Positions 33,101-43,870 of a stretch of DNA of 64,000 nucleotides are shown here, piece after piece. The stretch is from the NCBI RefSeq assembly GCF_023053635.1, contig NC_086172.1:90610181-90674180 (forward strand), given 5' to 3'. The notes under the pieces were generated by a model. It saw nothing but the letters and a program-made list of their open reading frames with translations. It was not told the DNA's origin and ran no database searches. Position 1 is the first letter of the stretch; every line of letters starts with the position of its first letter. Origin of the DNA: Elgaria multicarinata webbii. Taxonomy: Eukaryota; Chordata; Lepidosauria; Squamata; Anguidae. The translations under genes were made by a program, and so were the position numbers.

Positions 33101-34251
33101 GATCTGGTACAGCTTCCATCCAGTACAATTTTTCCCTGTTAGGCTAGAGGCTAAGAAAATCAGTTTTATAGGACCACTGAACAGGCATAGCCACCTGAGT
33201 GGATGAAATGGCCTTTGGATTTGAGAGGTGGTGCATGATAAAACTGGGATGAGGCTCTCCCAACCATCTTAGTGTTTGGCCACACAAAGGTACCACAGAA
33301 ATTCTGTGAATTTTGAGTCCTCAAATGCCTTGTCATTTTTGTAAGTCATTTTAGGGAAGTGTAAATACAAAAAATAGTTCATGCCATGTTTCAGAGTTGG
33401 ACACAATGCTGCCAAGTAATAAAGACACCTCGTCAATGCAGATGGTTATAAAAAGAAACAATTGCAATACAAATGCAAAAGAAGGGACACATCTTTTACA
33501 AAAGGTGAGGCGTAAGGCCACTGACATCTACTAAAGACGGTTTTATTTTTCAAATGAGAGGCAAAATCCTATGACTATTCAGGAGCAGGGGAGATTTACC
33601 ACTACTAGATTTCAAATTGTATGTTACATATTTGGTTAATTTGTCAGTATTAATCTGTTCACAGTTCTTGGCAGAAGTGTACTGACAGCCTAAATACAAT
33701 CTCTACAAAATTCTCACTTAAAATGAACTTATGTTCTGAAAATCTATGCCCAAACCTAGAAGTGTGGAAATTGCTCAGCTGACAGGTCTTCCAAAAGTGT
33801 TTTTTTACCTGATTGTGCTTTGCAGCAGAGGATGTGCTGGTGGATTTAATTAAACAAGGAATGACAAACTGGTCCATAAAATCTGCACTGTCTAGGACTA
33901 CAGTTTTATTTTGAAAAATGTAAAGAATATCACATTACAAGAAGGTGGATGAAATCATATAGCGGGCAGTACTTGGCACCTGGCAGTGTCAGAATAGTTT
34001 ATAAAAACAAAAATGACTGCAGAGCTGTTAATTGAGCATATGTCTGGGTTGGGACTTCCATGCTAATTTTCTCTCTCTCCTTTTTGTGACTTGGAGTTTT
34101 CCGTTTTGAAGTCTCTTGATGTGAATGAAGGACCGGTTCTCATGTGAAAGTTCCCTTTCACAGCTGAATTTATTTAATTGTTCTTTTTTTTATTCTAGGC
34201 TTTAAACTCCCCAGAGAGCTGGAAAACATAATTGGCTGTAGTAGGGCCTAA
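30149..34251 (+). CDS. Unrecognised 81-residue ORF in the 5' exons of the TSSC4 unit
   Basis: Four segments (30149-30158, 32152-32263, 32979-33049, 34199-34251) join with GT/AG sites and matching phases (1, 2, 1) into one open frame. It starts MEDVEITEIKTS, continues with MEDSDGDLSNQREAIL and VQDLRTLVALTDPEDGILVQ, and ends FKLPRELENIIGCSRA-TAA. The protein is acidic and small, with no signal peptide, membrane segment or domain I recognise. The TAA is followed, in the same frame and after 11 codons, by the TSSC4 ATG. A short out-of-frame ATG (30144) precedes the start. A donor at 30264, if used instead of 30159, ends this frame in exon 1. It could be a regulatory uORF, a separate small protein from a bicistronic mRNA, or an N-terminal extension by stop readthrough. 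The splicing is inferred from sequence only. Confidence 0.6.
30159..32151 (+). other. Intron 1 of the TSSC4 unit
   Basis: GT-AG; the first 470 bp are CpG-island sequence. A CR1 3' end lies at 31268-31623. The 46-codon ORF at 31942-32082 is discussed under rejected items. Confidence 0.55.
31268..31623 (+). repeat. CR1 LINE 3' end
   Basis: The translation runs from VALFKYLKGCRTEEGQDLS to [16 protein letters not shown]. The end reads GGGCTGGACTCGATGGCC then ATTCTATGATTCTATGAC, the classical CR1 terminus with its octamer repeats. It is open across about 89 codons and about 90% identical to the copy at 56596-56952. Confidence 0.9.
32152..32263 (+). CDS. Upstream ORF, exon 2
   Basis: 112 bp between TTCCCACAG and GTGAGT, with 36 codons open from EITEIKTSMEDSDGDL to NQITTKN. 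Good splice sites at both ends and the correct phase with both neighbouring segments. Confidence 0.6.
32979..33049 (+). CDS. Upstream ORF, exon 3
   Basis: 71 bp between ACTGCCAG and GTGAGT, encoding VQDLRTLVALTDPEDGILVQ then TPD. Its phase fits exon 2 and exon 4. Confidence 0.6.
33050..34198 (+). other. Intron 3 of the TSSC4 unit
   Basis: A 1.15-kb GT-AG intron with no recognised repeat. It ends in a T-rich tract and TATTCTAG. Confidence 0.6.
34199..34251 (+). CDS. Upstream ORF, last segment (in the TSSC4 coding exon)
   Basis: After TTCTAG, 17 codons (the first split) encode GFKLPRELENIIGCSRA, then TAA at 34249-34251. The next 33 nt carry no stop in this frame and lead directly into the TSSC4 ATG at 34285. 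Confidence 0.6.
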
Positions 34252-34284
34252 GCCAAGTTAGCAAAACCAAGTAACTACCCCAAG

Positions 34285-35337
34285 ATGGGAGACGAAGGTG
34301 CAGGTGAACCCTTTGTGGGTATAGTGGCTGGCGGGGCCACCGACTATGAGGGCGTTCTTCCCTCAGACACAATTTCTCTGAGTGATTCCGATTCCGATGA
34401 CTTTGGGTTTCCAGGTGATGCTGAAGTCGATACAATATCTCCTGAGGAACCCCTTTCCTCAGATGATGTGGTCAGTGGATCAGGTGAAAGTGGCGACCCT
34501 CTGCGCAGCAACAGAAAATCACAGGTCCAGCCGTTCCACCTGAAAGGCATGAGCTCCAGCTTTTCACAACGCAGCCAGAGCATTTTTGACTGTCTGGAAG
34601 GGGCAGCCAAACAGGCAGTGCCCTCAATGGCTGAAGATAAGGTAATCGACGGAAGGTTTAAGCGCCCTCTGCCTCCTCCCAGCATTTCAAACAAGGTACC
34701 TGCAGAAAGCCTGGGAAGACAAAGTAGGCCGCCTCCATCACATAAAAGCTCCCCTGCAGTTCCTGACTATGTGGTACATCCAGAACGCTGGACCAAGTAC
34801 AGCTTGGAAGATGTGTCAGAGTCTAGTGATAAGACCAACAGGTCAGTTGCCATGGAGTTCCTGGAGGGCTTGAAGAAGAGTAGGGGGGAACAAAGCGCCA
34901 CCTGCCCTGAAGGCTATACCCCGTCTTTCAACCAAGATTCCTCCAGCTCTGGTTCTGGAAGGATTGTCTTCACCAAACCCACAAAGACAGGTTTAGATAG
35001 GTCGGAAAGGAAAAGGGCAGCTGCAAAGGAGGATGAAGAGGCCGAGCTTTTCGATGTAAACCAGGAGCTCAAAGGGAAATTTCCAAATAAGTCTGACACT
35101 CAGAATGAGAAGGAGAAGGTTGTACGAGACCCCTCAGAGAGTGGCGTAAAGGGATTGGAGGATGAGAAACAACTGAAACTGGAGGAGCTGGGTGTCCAAA
35201 GAGGTGTCGAGGCAGATTCTTCGGAGGCACATGAAGAGAGAACGGTGGTGACCGTGGGGTTCCATGGTAGCAAGAAAAGGAACAGGAAGCATTTCCGACC
35301 CAAAGTCAGCCATGATGAAGGGGAGGAAGAGTCCTAA
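34285..35337 (+). CDS. TSSC4: TSSC4, U5 snRNP/tri-snRNP assembly factor
   Basis: A single-exon CDS of 350 residues (human about 329). TSSC4 is a nuclear, largely disordered protein that binds U5 snRNP/PRPF8-SNRNP200 intermediates and helps tri-snRNP assembly (known for human). Conserved blocks seen here are an acidic N-terminus with DSDSDDFGFPGDAEVD; FHLKGMSSSFSQRSQSIF with DCLEGAAKQAVPSMAEDKV; VPDYVVHPERWTKYSLEDV; and a basic KKRNRKHFRPK near the end. The rest is low-complexity Ser/Glu/Lys. The ATG at 34285 is the first in the exon in this frame and lies 33 nt after the TAA of the upstream ORF. It is preceded by CCAAG (A at -2, A at -3). The position between CD81 and TRPM5 matches the conserved order. 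Confidence 0.95.
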   Translation: MGDEGAGEPFVGIVAGGATDYEGVLPSDTISLSDSDSDDFGFPGDAEVDTISPEEPLSSDDVVSGSGESGDPLRSNRKSQVQPFHLKGMSSSFSQRSQSIFDCLEGAAKQAVPSMAEDKVIDGRFKRPLPPPSISNKVPAESLGRQSRPPPSHKSSPAVPDYVVHPERWTKYSLEDVSESSDKTNRSVAMEFLEGLKKSRGEQSATCPEGYTPSFNQDSSSSGSGRIVFTKPTKTGLDRSERKRAAAKEDEEAELFDVNQELKGKFPNKSDTQNEKEKVVRDPSESGVKGLEDEKQLKLEELGVQRGVEADSSEAHEERTVVTVGFHGSKKRNRKHFRPKVSHDEGEEES

Positions 35338-36230
35338 AAGCTGGAGGAATTATTATCGTGTCTTCCCAAAGGTGTTTTCCTGAAAATCTTTTCTTCATTG
35401 TTTGCATGGGTTTTGCCAACTTGCTTGTTTTGTTTTGTGTACTTGGAGCTGTGACTTAACATATCTAGCAACGTCCCACTTAATCCATCTTTCTGTGTTT
35501 TAGAATCGAAACTAGATCTTTGTTAGTTAGTTTGAGGTGGTCTAGAAATGCCTACTGAGATTCTGCCTGTCAGAAAAGGTCCATTTTTTTCTGTTGTGGA
35601 ACAAATCATAAGACTGTACTCAGTTCAGATTTTATGAGCTGCTGCTTTGCTCACCCGTTTTTTGATGGGTGTCCTATCACTGAATATCCTAGAGAATCTA
35701 CATAGACCCATCATTAACAAAATATGTGGTGTGGATGAGGTCCAAGATGTATTGGTGTATATATGCTTGATTGGCACCATGTAAAAAAAAAAAAGTTTAA
35801 GCTATACCTTTCCACAATGCCAGTGTAAATAAACACGCAGTAAAGGCAACATGAATGGTACTTAGCCAAATGCCATGTTATAAAGAAACAACAAGTCGTT
35901 AATGTCATAGAAGTGAGGCTTGGAGAAGTGTAGGGAAATGCATCTTAGAGCTAAAAGCACATTGCCAACAAGTCCAAGACTCGAATTCATTGGCTAATGA
36001 AAAATGGAGAAAGGCCTCAGCCCTGAATCAGCACAAACTCTTCCCTTTCAACAGTGACGCTTCCACCTGCCTATCCGAGAGTTGCTCCCTAAAGTACATT
36101 GATTTCATGTCAGCTTCACCAGATTTTGTTTGGAATTTAAGGGACTTAAGAAGATGGACTTTTAACAAATCTCCCATAAGATCCTTTTCATAGTTCTCTG
36201 TGTCAATAAAACTTTGAATTGCTACTTGCT
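35338..36230 (+). other. TSSC4 3' UTR with candidate poly(A) signals
   Basis: Two AATAAA hexamers are present, at 35828-35833 and 36205-36210 (GTCAATAAAACTTTG). Either would give a normal-length 3' UTR; the second is followed by a TTTTTGTGTGTG stretch typical of downstream elements. Confidence 0.5.
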
Positions 36231-36271
36231 TTGTTTCTGAATTTTTGTGTGTGACCCTATTTGCACATAAT

Positions 36272-36602
36272 GACAACCCGTTGGTTTAAAAATGGATGAG
36301 TTGTTGTGCATGAGCGGGAGAGAGTTGATGTACTGCCTTCAGTGCGCCCCCCTCTTCTGCTTTTATTCATAGGTTGTGGAGCGTCACATCCAAAACCAGC
36401 ACTTACGCAGGAGCATTTGTTGGGTTAACCCCTAAACAACCCTGCAGTCTGAGTTCGCATGTTGCACTCCACAGCCTACAAAGGAGCCGATCATGGATTA
36501 TGAAGTAAAAGCAGAAGAGGCAGGTGTGCTGCAGGCAGCACGCCCACTCTCTCCTGCTCATGTAGGACAGCTCATTCGTTTTTAAACCGTCATTACGTGC
36601 AA
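36272..36602. repeat. Palindromic MITE just downstream of TSSC4
   Basis: The left arm (GGTTTAAAAATGGATGAG, CATGAGCGGGAGAGAGT, CTCTTCTGCTTTTATTCAT) is mirrored by the right arm (ATGAAGTAAAAGCAGAAGAG, ACTCTCTCCTGCTCATG, CTCATTCGTTTTTAAACC). It is about 330 bp with no ORF. A probable hAT-type non-autonomous element. Confidence 0.7.
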
Positions 36603-38874
36603 ATCAAGTCTGTGTGTTGGCAACTGGCAGTGCTTGTATTTCCTTCCCTGCCTCACTCTGTTCATTGCAGCAGTCACCCTTTTCCACTCTGCGCTTGCTT
36701 TTTTCACGCCCATGCTGCTTCAGCCTGTAAAGAGCAGTGCCAGCAGGTGTTAAATCATTCTTCGGTGGCTGTAGCACAAAGGTAGGCACCCTGGAGCCCT
36801 TCCAGTTTTTGGACTTCAACTCCCAGACTTCAACCTTCTGGCAGACACAAACGTCTAGTTGCCTTGATCAGATATACTATCACCCCATCCCCTCCAAATG
36901 ATCCAGTACAAGGAGTTAAGGTGGACCAAAGCTACCTGTTTTAGAACATGAACTAATTTGAGCTCTTTTTTTTATGGGTTTGTCTCCTGTGGTGGTTTTC
37001 TAAGAGTCATCTGTTCCCATTTGTCTGCTTTTCTAGCTCTCTTAAGCTATATGCGACCAGTCCAGCAGCAATGTTGTAAGTTCATTGTGAAAACCTTCTA
37101 TCTCCATTGTTCATTGGATGGGAAGCGGGGGTGGTTGGGTAAGGTTGTCAGTTTTTTCCTTGATGAGCATAAAATCTGCATGGCCATCAAATTCAGCACA
37201 TCCCAATCCCTGCATCTTCAAACTGGGAAGATTTTCATCTGCTGAATGTTTGCTTGCCGTACAGATGTTGAACGTAAAAGAGCCTTGCCAAAAAATAATG
37301 TAGCAGCATTATTTGCCATTCTTGTAGCTGCAGCAGGGCTGTAATGGCATTTTTCAGGTGACATTTATTTTTAAGAGATACAGAACATAGGCTGCATGGA
37401 AGTGTAGGCTCCTGCAACACCTTGCAACAGTACTCCTTAAATTCCCCACTATAGTACGTGTCAGGAAGACCCAGAGATAGACACACAGAAAGATTGACTT
37501 CATTCAGACTCACAAACTCAATGAAACTGTTATAACTTTAAAACAATTTAAGAAACAGACACACAAACCTCCATTCAGCAAAGCAAATTAAAAAAATATA
37601 CTCATAAGTCTGGCAGATTTCTGGAGAACAAGATCTTTGCACAGATAAACACCTCCCCAATAACAACATGACAAGAAAGACTGTGGTCTCAGGCCCAGCA
37701 ACTAGGCCTAAACCACCACTGAAATCAGTGGAAGTCTTGATGGTTTTAGAGAAGAAAAAAGTATCTGCCTCATTCATACTGACTCTGCAAAGGAGTTCTT
37801 CTTCACAGAGGGACTCCCATCTCTCCCAGGCAAGACCAAGTCATGCCTGAGAGAAAGGGAAGACATCTTTGTCTTCTGTGTTCAGACTTAAATACCCTCT
37901 CAAATACCCCTCCCTCCTAATACATATTAATTTATTCTGAAATGGCTAAATCTATTGGTCCACATCATTAATTTAGATCATCCTCTTCCCAGAATGTTCC
38001 AGCCCTTCCTGATGTTATTTGTTTGCCTCTAAGTTGGACATTACTTCTGCTTTTCACGTGGTCAACTGTCTGGCTTACTTCTTATGGACATGGGGATTTT
38101 TCCAATCACGACCTCGTCTTTCCTTCACCCTGAACCCTTCACCTAGTTACAGATAGGTCATGTCACAAATTCTTATGACTAATGTCTTTTGAGCAATACC
38201 AAGTTGCAAGTTCTTATGAGTAATGTATTTGATCAACCTCAAATCATATTTCCAAATCATTTCCCAGCAGGCCTCATCCAAACTAAAGCATCTGATGCAT
38301 GAAGCATACAGTGTTCTATGTGTGTATGCCTACTTGCCCCGTTGCTCCCCCACCCCAGCATTCACTAATCTCCCCCTGCCCCTGTACCCTAGCATCATCA
38401 TAATAACAGAAAGCAAATCTCTTACAGGGCTTAAGCTTAGTGCTTAAGAAAGCTACTTAAGTCACTTGGCAGAACTACCACCACTATTGGCTGTATCCAA
38501 TAGTGCCCTTTGTTTTCCATTCAGAAACTAGAATGGACAGCACTGGCAGACCAAATTTCCCCTCTCCCTTGCAGCGGGGAGGAGAGGATGCAGAAGTCCC
38601 ATTCCATCAGCGATATTCTTCTGCTGGTAGAAGTACGATTCTGTAACTAACCCCAGAACAGCAAAAGAAGTTCAGTATCTCAGAATGCTGAGAAGGAGAT
38701 GGATTGCTGGAAGCAACACTAAAATAAATTGGATGCAATGTTAAAATGAGATAAGCATTATACGTCTAGAACAGAGCAGTAGTCATTAAGAGAAAATATC
38801 CTTTAGGTGACTGAAGAGCATCTTGAGTGTGCAAAAAAGCCAATCAAAAACAGTAAAGTGATCTGGAGTGAGAG
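36603..38874 (-). other. TSSC4-TRPM5 interval including the TRPM5 3' UTR
   Basis: No coding exon was found. On the minus strand a possible poly(A) hexamer lies at 37931-37936, about 940 nt after the TRPM5 stop. The two genes converge here. Confidence 0.45.
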
Positions 38875-38978
38875 TTAGTTATCGATGTACATTATGTCAT
38901 CTTCAAATTGATTGGTGCTTTCTCCATCTTCATTGCTTTCCGATGCAGGCATTTGATGAGTGTCTGTATTAACAGAAC
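38875..38978 (-). CDS. TRPM5: TRPM5 last coding exon (acidic C-terminus)
   Basis: 104 bp encoding [20 protein letters not shown] and [13 protein letters not shown], then TAA (38875-38877). The acceptor is CTTATAG at 38979-38981; an in-frame alternative (AATACAG) 15 nt further in would remove five codons. It is not similar to the human C-terminus I recall (ending PPSDT), so it is assigned by phase with the preceding exon, position and evident coding bias. Confidence 0.7.
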
Positions 38979-41900
38979 CTATAAGGATTTTTAGAATGAA
39001 AACACTGGTTAAATGCAAAAGCGTAGATAGGTGCACAGTTTAATTAAGTATCTACAGATTTGCTTTCTTATAATCCCATACATCAAACCTACTTTGATTT
39101 TCTTTAAAAAGAAAAATAAGTCATCCAGAGAATTCTCTTGCATCCTTTGTGTCTGTGCCTGTACAGATTTTCAATCCTGGGAGAACAGGAAAAAGTCTTG
39201 TACCTTAGAAACTTGACCGATTTATTGGGCAATATTCCATACTACTGCTGCACTCCCATTGTTTCTATTCTGCTTGCTGGACCCACTGTGAGTGCAGCAG
39301 GAACCAGCGCTTCTGACAGGAAACCTGAAACTGAGTGGAAAGTCATTTCTGGAACAGGACAGGACAGGACAGAGGCGCTCCCTTCTACTAGCTCCATTCC
39401 AGAAATGAGCATTTCAGCTCCTTTCCGATTGCTGCAGGATCCGCTAACTTCCTCTTGCTCTAGTGGTGTATCCCATTTGCATGCGGGCAGCTTTGGATAT
39501 TGCCCATTGAGATATGAACCTTTTGTGGGCTAGAGCCCACTTCATCAGATGCATTCAGGGATGTCCTCAGTTCTGAAATGCATATGAGCACCAAGGAAAA
39601 CCCTGTAAATAGTAGAGACAAAAGGCCATGAAATGTCAAGGTGTTATAGGCCCGAATTTCTATGCAAAAGAGAATATAGGTGACCCATTCACAATGGCAG
39701 TCATTAGTGATGCTCTCTTCCTAGCTATGCTGAGCTAACAATATCGGTAACCACCCTGGGAAGCATGAGTTTATCTCCCACTACAGGTGTTAAAATTAGC
39801 ATAACTAGGAAGATAGTACTGCTATTGTGAACAAGTTACTTCTTATCTTGCACCGCTGTGAGCTTTGCATACAGACGTCACAGACGTTCCTGGCTCTCAC
39901 ATTTCCTGGTCTTGTGGGCCCACTGTTTACAATCCTTTTCCCTCTGTAAGCATGTAATGTGCCAGCTGAGAGAAACACTGCCCAAAGTGTCATTTTCCCC
40001 TGCAACAGCCAAACATGGCAATCCCTTCATACATGTCCCTCTCGAAGGCCGTGGATGTAGCCCTGCGAAGTAGAAATCCATTAATCCCACCAAGATACTC
40101 ATTAATCCCATGAAGAGAGAGCCGGCATCTTCCTATCTGAGTGCAAACAGCAGGACATTGCCGTTCTAAAATCCCATCTGATGAAGCAGGCTTTGATCCA
40201 CCACAGTGCGCCACGTCACAAAGCAGTCTGCTCTTCTCTGTGCTCCAGAGGGCCCAGGCATACCCTACCACAATGTCTCAAAGGGGAAGCGAAGAGGGGA
40301 GCCTTTGCTCAAAGGGAAGCACCACATGTGGAACGGAATCTGCACAGTTCTTAGACGCCAAGAATTTCAGCTCTTCATTTCACCGCTGAGAAAGCCCATC
40401 TGCACACTGTGAAACCTTGCAGCATGCATGGGAGCGTGTGGGGAGGCACCATGACCTAAAGCAGCCTTCTCCAACCTGGTGCTGCCCAGATGTGTTGGAC
40501 TACAGCTCCCGTCACTCCCAGCAAGCATCAGCCATGTTGCCCCTGGATGGTGGGAGCTGAAGGCCAATACGTCTGGAGAGGAGCAGGCTGGGAAAGGCTG
40601 GCCTGAGCAAGAGTGTCTCCCTTTGCTTCCATGTCAGCGTGAACTGCCTCCCTGCGTCCCCCACTGCATGTAGGGAGCACCCAGTCTCCTACGCTGGCCT
40701 GATTGGGAAAGCCCTTGCTCAGGCAGAAAGCGTGGCAAAGCTACAAAGTGGTCACGGAAAGGGAGAGCAGTCTCGGGATGCTACAGAAAGGTTTATTATA
40801 CAAAAGCCTGAGGCATTTCAGCCTCCTGTATTTCAGGCCTTCTTCAAGGGCTTGTTATAATGTCTGCAGAAATTATTCACCACAAATTGCCTTGTGATGG
40901 CGACTTGTTAATAATTTCTCCAGATATTATAACAAGCCACTGAAGACAACACCTTAGTGAGCTTCATAGATGCATATAATATTATTTTTGGATAGGGGGT
41001 TGGGGGTGGAGAAAGTGGCTTGCTGTAGGCTTCCTAGCAAGTTCATAACTGTGGTTATGGAAGGTACTTGATTGCTCAGTTTCTTAGCCGCTACACCACA
41101 CTGGCCCTCTACTATAATACAATATTGCCTGTTAAATAATTATAGACTTGAGAAAACAAAGGATTTGGGCCAGCATCTGATAAACTATGGGGTAGTAAAC
41201 AGAGATTTGTTTGCTTTTTGCGGTCTTCACTATAGAGTCTTTTATTGATCATTTTCTTTTCCTTTTTTTTTTTTTAAAACACCACTTCCCATATTTTATT
41301 TTAAAATCACTGTCAGCACCTTACTTACATGCGTTGTTCAGAGCTGGTCGGTTGCAAAAGATGCTGTTTTTGGTTAAGGTATCTGCCATTGAGGAAAGGA
41401 TAACTGTGCAATAGTTGATCTATAAAGCAAATTGTTTCAGCGTCAATTCATTTTCCATTACCAGTAAAAAAAAAAAAAAAAAGGCACATTGGCATTACAA
41501 TCATAAAAGAGATCTCGAAAAGGAAATCTTGTTTTCAACAACAACCACAATAATAAGCAACAGCAACTAAGCTATAGCAAAGCTTCATAATTACATTCTC
41601 TGCGGTTACAATTGTATACCCATTTACTTGTTGTCTAGACCTGCATTGTTAATGTTTCTTTTTAATGCTCTTGAAGTGCCTCCTGCCCAATCTATGAATA
41701 GCCCCACAGTGCCTTATGGAATTGATGTGCCACTGAAGTGAAAACTAAGAGATTTTGAAGGCAACTTGGTTTACCTGCACTGCTATTTCAGTAGAGATCA
41801 GTGGGGAGAAATCCTTGAGAAGGTTTAGAATACAGATGGAAAATGAAGACAGAAGTAGAATTATATTACAGAGGTTTCACATCACAGAGGGATTCAAAAG

Positions 41901-43821
41901 AACAGTTGATAGTATGACAGCAACATAAATATTGGTATGAATGACAGATATTGCTTGATCTCTATTTTCTTGATCAAGGTCAATAAAGTCTCTCCACAGT
42001 CATAAAATAATTTATCCTCTTTAAAAGTAGGCTAATAAATTCATATTTAACAAAATACGAGCAAATCCTTGACCAGAGAATAGCTAATCAAGGCTTTGTT
42101 TCTTATGTAACCAGAAACAAATAGCTGAGCTGTACAAAACTGTCCTTGCACATTTTTAAAAGCAATACTTGGGAATAAATGGATGCAGTTTAATCTAGGC
42201 TGTACATTTTGCCCTACATGAACGAAAGCATTGCTGAAGCACAAGGAGAATTCTTACTTGAGATTCCAAGCATCCAAGCCGTTTTTCTTGCTCTTTCAGA
42301 CCATTAAAATACTTTGAAAGATGGTTCACTCTGTTTAATGAAAAAAAATAATACGAATAATTAAAAGCACAGTGAGCAAAGAAAAGTTGGTGCTAGAGGA
42401 GATTCCGCAAACCTTGCCCTGGCTGGAATCTACTCCATGTTTGGGACAGCATCTGCTGGGTCTATCTCAGCCTTCTCCAGCCTGGTGCCCTCCAGATGTG
42501 TTGGATTGCAAGTCCTATCATCCCCAGCCAGCATGGCCAATGGCTGGGAGGGGTGAGTGGAGAGGGGAAAATGGCAGAAGAGACAGTGAGAGGCTGCAAA
42601 TCAATTGTTATTGAAGAGAAAGTACTGATTTAGGATGATCTCAGGTGGGATGCAAATGAAGTGGAGATTTTATTTTATTTGAGGTGATTTGGATGAGAAA
42701 TGAATTGGCTGGCTTTGACTTCTGTGAAATTTAAATAAATTCTAGTAATGATCCTATGGGAGCCATTGAGCATCTGACCTGGGCCCTAGCCAGTAGAGAT
42801 CCATGCTGCTCAACTCTGCTTTACATAAGGGCCACGAGCTATGCACAAAGAATGGCTTACGTGAATGCTGTGTTACCTATAGTGCTCATTCAGTCTATTG
42901 TTCAAAGAATTGTTCCAGGTGTCATTCTGAGTGTTTTAGGGCACAATCCTATGCATGTTTAGAGAGAGAAAGAGAGAAAATCCCTGTGTTAGCTAGGGAA
43001 TCCTGGGACTTTTTCCTACCTAAACATGCATAAGATTGCACCCTTAGTTATCCATTTAGTTGACGAGAGGATCTGCTGATCCATGCTTGCATCTTATGCA
43101 GGTGCTCACTAAATACACTATAAAGCAGGGGAGGGTTTTTTTTAACTTTTAAAAAAACTAAATGGAAGAGATGGGGACACTTCTGAAACCAAGTTGGGGG
43201 GCGGGGAATAGCTTCAAACAGGGGATCCTGGGGAGGGAAGGCAGGAGAGGGTGCAGGTTTCACTCTGATCCCTGCTGCGTTCCCTTTAATATTAAAGGTA
43301 AACCCCTGCCCTCTCTTTGTAACCAAACTGGCCCACACATGTTTAACAAACATACATACATCTAGTTTGACCCTCAATGAGCATCAAACTACTGGTTTAG
43401 AAGCCCTGAACCACAGATATTTACTTGTCTGACATGTTCTTTAGTCTTTCTTCATTGCTTTCCTTTTGCTTGGTTTCCAGATTTGCCAGGTAGTTTTCCT
43501 TTTGTAGAACCTCCCAGGTTATTATTTTTTGATCCAGACCTTCTGGCAGATCTCTTTCTACAGAAGAAACAAAAAGGCACCATGTGATTAAATATTTGCT
43601 GAGGAGGAAGAAGAAGAGGAAGAGGAGAACCTAGTGAATCAGGTTTGCCATTCAATAAACCATATTTTTTTATATTGTTTCATTCCTAAGCCATGATCTA
43701 GGGAGTCTTGAATACATCAGAATGAGGTATGCCCACTTTAGGAATCATGGAACACTCTCACTCTCTCTCTCACACACACAGACATCTACACATACACACA
43801 CACATACAGAGCGAGAGAGAG

Positions 43822-43870
<49 letters not shown>

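Larger units (their letters stand above)
38979..41328 (-). other. TRPM5 intron before the last exon
   Basis: 2.35 kb. It contains a (AGGAC)n stretch near 39357, a dispersed repeat at 39960-40235 (inverted copy at 59885-60160) and a palindromic repeat copy at about 40455-40605. Confidence 0.6.
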
